Virus record (IMG/VR): IMGVR_UViG_3300021964_000384
Location: 1-28,338 of that record
DNA: 28,338 nt
Reading direction: 5' to 3' (one strand)
Source: a virus
Both the position numbers and the translations under genes were made by a program. The notes under the pieces are model-generated. The model was not told where the DNA came from. It saw only the letters and a list, made by a program, of their open reading frames with translations, and did no database searches. Every line of letters starts with the position of its first letter. The first letter of the stretch is position 1. Shown here one piece after another: positions 21,442 through 28,338 of this stretch.

Positions 21442-21461
21442 GGGGCGACCTCAGCCGCCCC
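21442..21461 (-). promoter_or_regulatory. GC-rich stem-loop just after the capsid gene
   Basis: GGGGCG (21442-21447) and CGCCCC (21456-21461) form a 6-bp all-GC stem with an 8-base loop, about ten bases after the capsid stop. On the minus strand it is followed by TGCTTCCACCTTTT rather than a clean T run, so it is a poor terminator. It could protect the 3' end of capsid RNA or partly reduce readthrough into the next genes. Confidence 0.4.
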
Positions 21462-21471
21462 CGCCAATCAG

Positions 21472-22773
21472 TTACGCCACTGAGACCTCATCGGTCTTAG
21501 CGAAAGAGGCATCGTTGCGAACAGCGATGTCCAAATCCTGATGCACGATCAGGCGGACAGTGCCAGCCAGACCGCCAGTGGTCTCATCAACCAGAATTGA
21601 AGGCGCACCGAACAGGCCAACAATCAGCTGTGAGAAGTCACCGAAAATCAGTGCAGATGCGTCATTGCCAGCATCGCCCGGATCATAGGTGGACAGAACA
21701 TTGCTGGTGAACTCAGCCTTGTAACCATACAGGTTGTCCCAAGGATCGTTCATCAGGAACACGCTGTCTGTGCCAGACACACGCTCGATGCTTGCCAGCT
21801 GCGCCTTAACAGCCGGGCTGGACAGCCAACCCAGTGTTTGACCATTGACTACGCCGTTTGCGTTCTCAACAGTCTTAACCAGAGCCACAATGTCGGCCCA
21901 AGTCAGAGCAGCAACAGAGGTATCTGCGGAGATGTCCACATTACCGATGCTGCTGTTGCTCACCAGACCTTGCGGCTGACCAGATGCGCCGGAACCATTG
22001 ATCGCATAATATTCGATGCGGTCAGCGATTGAACGCAGCAGATCGTCCTGCACAATTTGGTCGATTGCCGGGATGCTCTCTTTGATGAGCAGCCGGGACA
22101 TATCAACATACGCACCCATCGTCTTAGGGGTCAGGGTCACTGCGGCATCAGTCTGTGACTGATCGGACACATCGCCCAGTTCTTCCACAAAGCCCGCATT
22201 TGCGCCAGCAGAGAACTTCGGCATCTTGATCCGATTGGTCAAGCCACCCATAAAGGTCACGCCCAGATTGGCCATTACTTGCTTTGCCCGCAGTGCCTCG
22301 ATGAACATATCACCACGATGAACAGTCGGAACAAAGTTGTCAGTGACATTCTCAGTGCCAACCGCGCCAGTTGCGCCAGTTGACAGCGGGCCAGCCCGGA
22401 AAGCGAAATCAGGCACATAGATGCCGTCAGAATGCTTACCAGTGCGGCGGGTGATTTCCTCGTGAATTTCACGCTCGAAACCAGCCTTTGACCAATCGTG
22501 ATCCAGCTGCGCCTGAACCATACGGCCCAGTGAATATTGACGCTGCTCTTTCACGGGTGCGTCCACAACATGAGCCGGGGTGTCAATCGGGGCATCCCCG
22601 ATAGCGTCCAGCAAAGTCCCCCGGAACTCGTCCAGAGACAGGCCATTTTTCAGAGCTTGATCGCCCAGATCAGCCTTGTTGTGCTTCCGCGCCAGAGACA
22701 TAATCTCTGATGCGTTTTTCGTTGCGGCTTTGGCAGCTTCCTGCCGAACCGCATCAAGATCGATGTCAGACAT
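21472..22773 (-). CDS. HK97-type major capsid protein, internal start (433 aa)
   Basis: This is the C-terminal module of the long frame, starting at its own ATG (22773). MSDIDLDAVRQEAAK and the following ~85 residues form the helical scaffold-like delta domain. The capsid proper starts near YSLGRMVQAQLDHDW and contains FVEELGDVSDQSQ and IKESIPAIDQIVQDDLL, typical of HK97-fold capsids. The strong ribosome site AAGGAGATAATACT precedes this ATG with ideal spacing, so free capsid is probably the main product. About 415 copies per head are needed in a T=7 shell, so a separate start makes sense. The delta domain would be cut off by the protease. Confidence 0.8.
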   Translation of the reverse strand: MSDIDLDAVRQEAAKAATKNASEIMSLARKHNKADLGDQALKNGLSLDEFRGTLLDAIGDAPIDTPAHVVDAPVKEQRQYSLGRMVQAQLDHDWSKAGFEREIHEEITRRTGKHSDGIYVPDFAFRAGPLSTGATGAVGTENVTDNFVPTVHRGDMFIEALRAKQVMANLGVTFMGGLTNRIKMPKFSAGANAGFVEELGDVSDQSQTDAAVTLTPKTMGAYVDMSRLLIKESIPAIDQIVQDDLLRSIADRIEYYAINGSGASGQPQGLVSNSSIGNVDISADTSVAALTWADIVALVKTVENANGVVNGQTLGWLSSPAVKAQLASIERVSGTDSVFLMNDPWDNLYGYKAEFTSNVLSTYDPGDAGNDASALIFGDFSQLIVGLFGAPSILVDETTGGLAGTVRLIVHQDLDIAVRNDASFAKTDEVSVA

Positions 22774-24396
22774 AGTATTATCTCCTTCTGCCTTGACAGT
22801 TGCGTTTAATGGTTCGGAACTCGACCGACCAACGCCCACAAGATTTGACTGATCCGCAGGGATTGAAACGATAGAAATTTCCATTGGAGTTGTCGCAACC
22901 CGATAGTAATCTTCCGGGTCGCCTTCACGCTCTATCCGACCATCAATGCGATAGCCGACAGAGATGTTTTGACGGATACCATCCGTCACATCGCCGAACA
23001 CTTCAGAGGCCAGTGCGCTTCTTCCAAAACGCACAGATGCCCGCAACCTACGCGCATCCTCATCCAATTCGACAGATTCCACTACACCAATCTGGCGTTC
23101 CATATCGTGATCCAGCAGCAGGGGTGCGCGGCCAGAATTAAGAAAATCCAGCCTCATATTATCTGCGCTATGATCGATAACTTCCATCCCGAACTCGCGT
23201 TTCACCGGCTCCTCAGATGAAACCCCCACCCGGACGACCCGCTTTTCTTCATCAATAGCCTTGCCATCAAGGTGAATTGCCCGCTGCACCATCTCGCTGC
23301 GGTCAAAACGCTCTTCATCATCATCATGATAAGGGCGGGCTTCTTCTGTGGCCATTTCTTCAGCCGCTTCTTCTGCCGGGGCTTCTTCTTCATGATGCTT
23401 TGAGAAAACGATCGTCACATTCTCATCATCTTCAGTCACATCAACAATATGTCTCTGTTCGTCCATTTCATCACCCCTTGCAGCCGGTTCAAACTTGATA
23501 GGCTCAAAATCATTTTCGCGCAGCCAATCCTGCGCCTCACTCACCGACCAGCGGTCAGCATCAAATCGGATAGATTGTATCTCCGACCCATTATCACCCA
23601 AACCATAAATAAAATCAATTCCCGCCCCACCAGCATCAGCCTCGCGGCGAAACTCATCATACTTGTCCGGCTCATTGATCCGGGCAGCGTGTTCATTCGG
23701 ATAGGGCCGGGCCTCATGCCATTCACGCTCTGCCTCTGTTTTCATCGGGTGGCCTTCTGGCAAAAGGTCAGTGTCATGCTTGCCAGAGCGAAAGCGGCCA
23801 TTCCTCACAGCGTATAGAAAGCTGTTCACGCGGGCCATCGCCCACTGTTCTTCAGACTGCACATTAGGCCGGACGCTTTCAGGATTGGTATTATATGCCC
23901 CGACCCCGCGCTTATAAACAGCGGCCAGCATTGATAAAGTGACGCGCTTTGACTGCGTGTCGCCGTGTTCCTCATTATGCTCATCAACCTTGTTCTGCAA
24001 GCCGGTCAAGGTGGCCTCTGGGAACTCATCAGCCAGTGCGCGGGTCGCTTCCTCATCGATGCGATCCATCACCCTGTCCTTTTCTTCGGCCCACGCCTTA
24101 CCAGCATCACTGCCCCAAAGCTGCCACGCGATGCGGCCCGCAGACGGGAAACCTTCCTCTCCCTGACTAAATCCTTCAGCTTCTTTGTCCACCTCATGCC
24201 GGGCAAAATAGCTGACCATCCGGCGCACTGTTTCCGGCGATAATTCCTGCCGGTTGACCAGCTGCCTAGCCCTAGCCACACCGACCTCAGTGCCACCGCG
24301 TCCGTGTTCTTTGCGCCAATCAAGCCCGCGCTGGGCTTCTTCTGCCATTGTTGCGGTCGGCTTCAGGTCTATTTCTTCGCCCTTATAGGTCGCCAT
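21472..24396 (-). CDS. Prohead protease fused in frame to major capsid protein (974 aa)
   Basis: The long frame combines several modules. Residues about 31-106 form a phage domain with VGVARARQLVNRQELSPETV and GRIAWQLWGSD. Residues about 150-215 contain VYKRGVGAY and EEQWAMARVNSF. Near 277-300 lies a segment like those found in XkdF-type proteins (SVSEAQDWLREND). Residues about 385-525 are an S78-type prohead protease with His430 in LLLDHD and Ser479 in NISVGY. From residue 542 the HK97-type capsid follows. The start is the second of two ATGs at 24399/24396 after a GAGGGGG site. The frame extends to 24546 but would overlap the portal gene heavily. Confidence 0.8.
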   Translation of the reverse strand: MATYKGEEIDLKPTATMAEEAQRGLDWRKEHGRGGTEVGVARARQLVNRQELSPETVRRMVSYFARHEVDKEAEGFSQGEEGFPSAGRIAWQLWGSDAGKAWAEEKDRVMDRIDEEATRALADEFPEATLTGLQNKVDEHNEEHGDTQSKRVTLSMLAAVYKRGVGAYNTNPESVRPNVQSEEQWAMARVNSFLYAVRNGRFRSGKHDTDLLPEGHPMKTEAEREWHEARPYPNEHAARINEPDKYDEFRREADAGGAGIDFIYGLGDNGSEIQSIRFDADRWSVSEAQDWLRENDFEPIKFEPAARGDEMDEQRHIVDVTEDDENVTIVFSKHHEEEAPAEEAAEEMATEEARPYHDDDEERFDRSEMVQRAIHLDGKAIDEEKRVVRVGVSSEEPVKREFGMEVIDHSADNMRLDFLNSGRAPLLLDHDMERQIGVVESVELDEDARRLRASVRFGRSALASEVFGDVTDGIRQNISVGYRIDGRIEREGDPEDYYRVATTPMEISIVSIPADQSNLVGVGRSSSEPLNATVKAEGDNTMSDIDLDAVRQEAAKAATKNASEIMSLARKHNKADLGDQALKNGLSLDEFRGTLLDAIGDAPIDTPAHVVDAPVKEQRQYSLGRMVQAQLDHDWSKAGFEREIHEEITRRTGKHSDGIYVPDFAFRAGPLSTGATGAVGTENVTDNFVPTVHRGDMFIEALRAKQVMANLGVTFMGGLTNRIKMPKFSAGANAGFVEELGDVSDQSQTDAAVTLTPKTMGAYVDMSRLLIKESIPAIDQIVQDDLLRSIADRIEYYAINGSGASGQPQGLVSNSSIGNVDISADTSVAALTWADIVALVKTVENANGVVNGQTLGWLSSPAVKAQLASIERVSGTDSVFLMNDPWDNLYGYKAEFTSNVLSTYDPGDAGNDASALIFGDFSQLIVGLFGAPSILVDETTGGLAGTVRLIVHQDLDIAVRNDASFAKTDEVSVA
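22771..22788 (-). promoter_or_regulatory. Strong ribosome binding site for the internal capsid start
   Basis: On the minus strand the sequence is GAAGGAGATAATACTATG. The AAGGAG core is eight bases from the ATG and closely resembles the very strong phage T7 gene 10 leader. It lies inside the protease-capsid frame and supports separate capsid translation. Confidence 0.75.
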
Positions 24397-25876
24397 CATC
24401 GCCCCCCTCAACAATCGCATCGGTCGGGAACTTATTGCCAAAAGGCTCAAATGCAGTCTTGATGCCAAATTGATCCGCAATCTCTTTGTCGCGAGCAATC
24501 TGATTGAAGGTTTCCTCGACATCCCGCCCGTAATGACCAGCGACATCCTGCATTGACATGATGCCGTTATTCAGGCCGACCACAGCCGCATTGATTTCCT
24601 TAACAGGATCAACCCACTGCCAGCCCCGGCCCCGGAATGAGGCATTGTCAGCGAACTTGTCAAACTTGCTGCTGGGGATTGGAATACCGCCGAAATCCAT
24701 CGCTGACATGAGCCAGTCGCGGAAAACAGGGTCAATAAAATGCTGGATCATGAACTGGTGCAGCATACGATAGCCATCACGCTCATCTAGCGCACCCTGC
24801 CGGATGCTGCTGTAATTCACAGATGACAGGTCGTTTGACAGGCTGGCATAGGACACATTCAGGCCAGATGCTATGCCCCGCAGCAGCGCACTCTCGAACT
24901 CAGCAAAGCCGGTATTCGGATGGTTCGGGTCAAACATATCCAGATTGTAGCCAGCTGGAAGCTGGTGGAATGTCCCCGGCTCCACATCAATGACCGGGAC
25001 AATATCATCCTCTAGGTCATTGCCCACAAAGTCATCCCCGGTCGGAGTGGTCAGAATGCCCATCTTTGACGCGCCAATCCGGGCCGCAGTAATCTCAGAA
25101 TCCCGATATCCAGCCATCATCTTCAGGCTGGTGATGACAGAGGACATGAACGGCTCACCCCGCGTCTGATGTGTGCGGGTCGGCATATAAACATGAATAA
25201 TATCATCGGCAGGAACCCGGATGTGCTTTTGACTGCCAGCAGAATACTGGAAGCGGTCGCCGGGGTGCGATTGCAGTATCCAATAAGCAACCGGGCGATG
25301 ATAGCGGTCAAGCTCTACGCCCATCCTGATTTGATTGCCATTCGGCAGAGTTTCATTTTTCTTGTGGTCAACCAGATCGGCCTCGATAAACTGCAAAGCA
25401 AAATTATCGCGGAAATTGCGACCTGACATCTTTTTGATAAATACCTCACCATCGCGGGCCAGTGCTTCAATCGCATAACGCTGGCAATCCAGCCAGCTTA
25501 GACGACCATCCACTGTCGGATTGCCCATTCTCCCCCAGCTTTTGAAGGCATTTTCGATGATAGTATTGCCAGCAGCATCCAAAGACCCGTCATCATTCCG
25601 GGCCTTAACCTGAAGATGAAAGCCGGTCTCGCCGACAATGTTTGTTTTCAATAGGTTAATATATCGCCGGGCGAACTCATTATCGCGCACCAGTTCCCGG
25701 CTGCGGTTACGCATAAGCTCAAGAGAATAGCGCAGTTCACTGTCTGCGCTGTTGCTGCTGGATGTAAAATCTGCAAAAAGGCGGCCAGACGATGCTGCTT
25801 TGTAAGAGCGTTTGCTGCGCCGCTGCGGTTTTTGTTCTGCTTGATAATCCCGCTTGAAAATATCTAAAATGCCCAT
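24383..25876 (-). CDS. Lambda-type portal protein (497 aa)
   Basis: The protein matches lambda-family portals, which form the dodecameric DNA gateway in the head vertex and bind terminase. Features are a basic N terminus (KRDYQAEQKPQRRSKRSYK), RNRSRELVRDNEFARRYINL, a WGRMGNPTVDGRLSWLDCQR block, the PVAYWILQSHPGDRFQY stretch, and IIHVYMPTRTHQTRGEPFMS. The C terminus is acidic. The length is near the family norm (about 500-530). It starts three bases downstream of the connector stop and overlaps the protease-capsid start by 14 bases. Confidence 0.85.
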   Translation of the reverse strand: MGILDIFKRDYQAEQKPQRRSKRSYKAASSGRLFADFTSSSNSADSELRYSLELMRNRSRELVRDNEFARRYINLLKTNIVGETGFHLQVKARNDDGSLDAAGNTIIENAFKSWGRMGNPTVDGRLSWLDCQRYAIEALARDGEVFIKKMSGRNFRDNFALQFIEADLVDHKKNETLPNGNQIRMGVELDRYHRPVAYWILQSHPGDRFQYSAGSQKHIRVPADDIIHVYMPTRTHQTRGEPFMSSVITSLKMMAGYRDSEITAARIGASKMGILTTPTGDDFVGNDLEDDIVPVIDVEPGTFHQLPAGYNLDMFDPNHPNTGFAEFESALLRGIASGLNVSYASLSNDLSSVNYSSIRQGALDERDGYRMLHQFMIQHFIDPVFRDWLMSAMDFGGIPIPSSKFDKFADNASFRGRGWQWVDPVKEINAAVVGLNNGIMSMQDVAGHYGRDVEETFNQIARDKEIADQFGIKTAFEPFGNKFPTDAIVEGGDDGDL

Positions 25877-25878
25877 TT

Positions 25879-26460
25879 TTAGAACCTCACCTTGATAGTG
25901 GCTGCGGTTTGCTTGCCATTGACGACACGCTCTCGCCGCTTATCCTGCGCCACCTCTGCGCGGTAATAATCCCGCCACTCGCGCAGTTCATTAGGTGCGA
26001 TTTTTGTCAGCGACCGGCCATTGATAGAATAAGAAGCAACATCAGCATCAGCGCGGCCCAGAAGAATGCTCTCGATTTTATCGACCATCTTTTCTGCGTG
26101 ACTGCGAGGGTCAACATTGTTGTCATAGTCCTCAACCACCTCAAAGCTGCCGCGCCGTAAAGTGAGACGCTCGCTGTCAGCGGTTCGAGTAATCTCAAGC
26201 TGCCAGTGATGATGCCCCGCATCAAATCCGGCACTTGTCGCAGAAGGGATTGCAAAATACCAATCATTATCGTCCACTGTCCCATTTACTGTAAATTCAT
26301 GTGAGCCGCCAGCTGCATCGCGGGCAACATAAGCCGCCGAATATGCTGATGAAGGATAATCGACCGCCAGATTTTGCCGCTTCCACTGGACAAAATCGCC
26401 CTTCACTATTAAATCCGGCTCAGTGTAAGAGGCTTCACTTGTGCTGAACGCATTTGTCAT
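25879..26460 (-). CDS. Head completion protein: beta domain fused to gpW-like C terminus (193 aa)
   Basis: Residues about 100-193 resemble the gpW head-tail connector: EKMVDKIESILLGRADADVA, then YSINGRSLTKIAPNEL and WRDYYRAEVAQDKR. gpW plugs the portal channel and prepares tail attachment. The first ~100 residues are an extra beta-rich module (DLIVKGDFVQWKRQNLAVDY, later HHHWQLEITRT) not present in the 68-residue lambda protein. The extra module may be an Ig-like surface or binding domain. It lies between terminase and portal, the position of lambda W. Confidence 0.7.
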   Translation of the reverse strand: MTNAFSTSEASYTEPDLIVKGDFVQWKRQNLAVDYPSSAYSAAYVARDAAGGSHEFTVNGTVDDNDWYFAIPSATSAGFDAGHHHWQLEITRTADSERLTLRRGSFEVVEDYDNNVDPRSHAEKMVDKIESILLGRADADVASYSINGRSLTKIAPNELREWRDYYRAEVAQDKRRERVVNGKQTAATIKVRF

Positions 26461-26464
26461 CGGC

Positions 26465-28255
26465 CTATCTCCAGCTGTTCACAAAACCGCCAGATGACCG
26501 GCGCGTGTTCATAGGCCGCTTTTTTGGCTGGTCATTGCTGACTGGCGCGGCCCGGTCTCTCTTTTCTGCGATTGCATTCAGGTTCAAATTCAAGATCGCC
26601 AAAGCCCCAATCGCATAAACCCTGCAATCAAGAGCTTCATTGCGGGGTCTCGTTTTTACAAACTCGCGGCGCGGAAATCCCTTGTGGAACTTTGTGACAA
26701 TTTTTTCACTGGCCGCCAGCTGCTTGAAATACTCGTCCGGGCGGTCATTTGGAAAGTGACAATAACCCGGCCCCTCGATTGTAATCTTTAAGCGGGAAAA
26801 AATCAATTCCTTGATATTGTCAACCCCTAGAGTGAACAGGCGTATCTTGCCGATGTTGTTTCTGGTGGGGCGGCTGACAATCGGTCGGCTCTCGCCAGCT
26901 GCACCCTTTATCGCAAAAATGCGCTTCCCTTCGCGGGGTCTGACATAATTATAGACCGCTTGTGTGTAGTGACCGCCGCTGTCGATACAAGTCGATCTGA
27001 TTTGCAGTTCCCGGCCATCTTCGGTCTCATACTTGCCCGATAGAATGTTATCTAAATCCTGCCACAGTTGCGGGGTGCTAGGATCGCCGTAAAGGGTGCG
27101 ATAATCTACAGACCAGCTTTCTTCTTCTTTGCCCCAGCCAACAACCTCAAGCTCTAGCCGGTCGTCCTGAACATCCACCCCGCAGCTTAGAACCAAAATA
27201 TTGCGATCCAGCTTCGGGCCGTATTCTTCAGCCCTCTCCGCAACCGCAAAGTCGTCCACCCTCTCCCCTGCATCTTCCCAGCTTTCTGCTAGGGTGGTAT
27301 TCAAAAACACGCGCAGAGTGTCAGGCAGCTTTTTTGCTTTTAGGAACTCGCGAGCGATATCACCCAGTGGTGTCCACGGGCTGTAAAGGCCCGATAGATG
27401 AAAGCCCGCAGTTCCATTAAACTCAGCAGTGGCCCGCCATTCCCCCCGGCTTACCGCCCGGTAACGCTTCGCATCGTCCCAGCAAGACCCGCAATCTTCG
27501 CAAATATACTGCGCGGTCTCCGGCGCATCTTTGTCCCACTGAACCTGTGACCAGACTAGCACCTGATGATGCCCGCAATCAGGACAGGCGACAAAATACT
27601 TGCGCTGATCCGATTGCTCATAAGCGGTCTCAATGCGCGATGCGCCTTTATTGGTCGGGGTCGAAACCATCACAATCTTGCGGTTATATGTGAATGTTTT
27701 TGTTCTGGCGCGGGCCAAATCAATCGGGTCGCCCTCTGATCCGGCAGATGCCGGGTAGCGGTCAACCTCATCGAGAAACACGCAGCGGATGGGTCGGCTG
27801 GCAAGACCAGCAGCAGAGTTCGCGCCGACAATCGCAATATAGCCGCCGGGAAAAGATTTCTGATAAAGCGTATTGCCGCTGTCCCGCGTCCGGGCATCCT
27901 TGACCTTATCTTTCAGAACCGGAGTGTCGCGTAGCATCGGGGCCAATCGGTCAGATGACCACATCTTTGCAAGCTCAAGAGTGGGCTGGACAACCAGCAT
28001 CGGGCTGGGGTCTTGATGAATGAAATAGCCGACAGAATTATTGATGATCTCAGTCTTGCCCACCTGTGCGCCTGTCATGAAAACAATATTTTCAACAGTC
28101 GGATCAGAGATAGCTTGCATCATACCGCGCTGATAAGCCGCCCGGTCAGTGTTCCACAAGCCCGGCTCCGCTGATGCTTCCGGGCTTAAGCGGCGGTGAG
28201 CATCGGCCCATTCGTCAATTTTTAGGTCGGGCGGGGGCTTCAGAGCCGCCAGCAT
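26465..28255 (-). CDS. Terminase large subunit, GpA family (596 aa)
   Basis: ATP-driven packaging motor and DNA-cutting enzyme. Visible are WADAHRRLSPEASAEPG near the N terminus, Walker A TGAQVGKTE (residues 61-69), Walker B CVFLDEVD (158-165), a zinc finger with Cys224, Cys227, Cys252 and Cys255, and nuclease acids at Asp361 (SCGVDVQDD), Asp425 (CIDSGGH) and Asp543 (NEALD). This is the lambda gpA layout. The frame is open upstream to the window edge, but no other start lies there; the ATG at 28255 lacks a clear ribosome site and overlaps the upstream gene by 41 bases. Confidence 0.9.
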   Translation of the reverse strand: MLAALKPPPDLKIDEWADAHRRLSPEASAEPGLWNTDRAAYQRGMMQAISDPTVENIVFMTGAQVGKTEIINNSVGYFIHQDPSPMLVVQPTLELAKMWSSDRLAPMLRDTPVLKDKVKDARTRDSGNTLYQKSFPGGYIAIVGANSAAGLASRPIRCVFLDEVDRYPASAGSEGDPIDLARARTKTFTYNRKIVMVSTPTNKGASRIETAYEQSDQRKYFVACPDCGHHQVLVWSQVQWDKDAPETAQYICEDCGSCWDDAKRYRAVSRGEWRATAEFNGTAGFHLSGLYSPWTPLGDIAREFLKAKKLPDTLRVFLNTTLAESWEDAGERVDDFAVAERAEEYGPKLDRNILVLSCGVDVQDDRLELEVVGWGKEEESWSVDYRTLYGDPSTPQLWQDLDNILSGKYETEDGRELQIRSTCIDSGGHYTQAVYNYVRPREGKRIFAIKGAAGESRPIVSRPTRNNIGKIRLFTLGVDNIKELIFSRLKITIEGPGYCHFPNDRPDEYFKQLAASEKIVTKFHKGFPRREFVKTRPRNEALDCRVYAIGALAILNLNLNAIAEKRDRAAPVSNDQPKKRPMNTRRSSGGFVNSWR

Positions 28256-28338
28256 TTGACTGGCTAGGCGTATCGCTGTCGGATGCGCGGATAGGCTCAG
28301 AGACTTTGACCTCGATTTCTGCGATTTCTTGTAGGGCA
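28215..28338 (-). CDS. 3' end of an upstream gene, probably terminase small subunit (40 codons)
   Basis: A frame open from the window edge ends at TGA (28217-28215). It encodes ALQEIAEIEVKVSEPIRASD and then a Ser/Pro/Ala-rich tail ending in ARPKN. A coiled helix followed by a flexible tail fits the end of a small terminase subunit, which lies here in most lambda-like genomes. It overlaps the terminase ATG by 41 bases. Identification is by position only. Confidence 0.5.
   Translation of the reverse strand, partial: ALQEIAEIEVKVSEPIRASDSDTPSQSNAGGSEAPARPKN

Noticed and set aside
21442-21461. Capsid-gene stem-loop as a full terminator
   Set aside because: The stem is only six pairs and no clean T run follows. 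Downstream tail genes must be co-transcribed.
23449-23817. 122-codon plus-strand frame
   Set aside because: It is antisense to the protease-capsid gene, with no ribosome site or operon context.
21472-24546. 1024-residue version of the protease-capsid gene starting at 24546
   Set aside because: The extra 50 residues lie in the portal gene and are basic, hydrophobic out-of-frame reading. The ATG pair at 24399/24396 has a better site and a small overlap.
1-28338. tRNA, rRNA, insertion sequence, integrase or att site
   Set aside because: I saw no cloverleaf-like arms, transposase or recombinase motifs, nor duplicated flanks on either strand.

Overview
The window is part of a tailed double-stranded DNA phage genome, almost certainly a long-tailed siphovirus (or an integrated or assembled copy of one). 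Hallmarks are a GpA-type large terminase, a lambda-type portal, a capsid protease joined to an HK97-type major capsid protein, tail-tube, chaperone, tape-measure and hub genes in lambda order, a side fibre with a self-cleaving chaperone tail, a holin and an M15 endolysin. The tail-tip order (tape measure, distal tail, DUF2163-type hub, NlpC/P60-like protein, J-like tip protein) is the one seen in alphaproteobacterial phages and gene transfer agents. A marine alphaproteobacterial host is a reasonable inference, but the sequence does not prove it. I saw no integrase, repressor, tRNA, CRISPR array or insertion sequence.

Layout. (1) 28338 to 7524, minus strand: the late operon, read right to left. 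It holds the 3' end of a small-terminase-like gene, terminase, gpW-like connector, portal, protease-capsid, two small head genes, tail terminator, tail tube, tail chaperones with a -1 frameshift signal, tape measure, distal tail, hub, peptidase, tip protein, two fibre genes, a run of small membrane or unknown proteins, a nuclease, endolysin, a 36-residue basic peptide and holin. (2) 5303 to 7522, plus strand: a recombination operon with a RecB/Cas4-like nuclease, an ERF annealing protein, an SSB-like protein with a DDEIPF tip, and three small genes. (3) 5196 to 1, minus strand: an early or replication operon with a Hjc-like resolvase, a second PD-(D/E)XK protein, small phage proteins, a winged-helix replication initiator with iteron-like repeats inside it, zinc-ribbon proteins, a lipoprotein and a tail gpZ-like protein. 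Regions 2 and 3 diverge from a 106-base gap at 5197-5302 with overlapping back-to-back -35 elements. Regions 1 and 2 converge with one base between their stop codons at 7522/7524.

How it fits together. The initiator with internal repeats probably marks the replication origin. The nuclease, annealing protein, SSB-like protein and resolvase would form a self-contained recombination set. The late operon packages and assembles the virion, and the genes at its end lyse the cell. Coding is very dense: starts mostly overlap the previous stop (ATGA, GTGA, TAATG or TGATG), so translation is likely coupled, and no gap exceeds 300 bases. I found several genes of 36 to 59 codons, two candidate early promoters besides the divergent pair's second member, a hairpin over a gene start, a nested capsid start with an excellent ribosome binding site, and a classical A AAA AAC slippery site.
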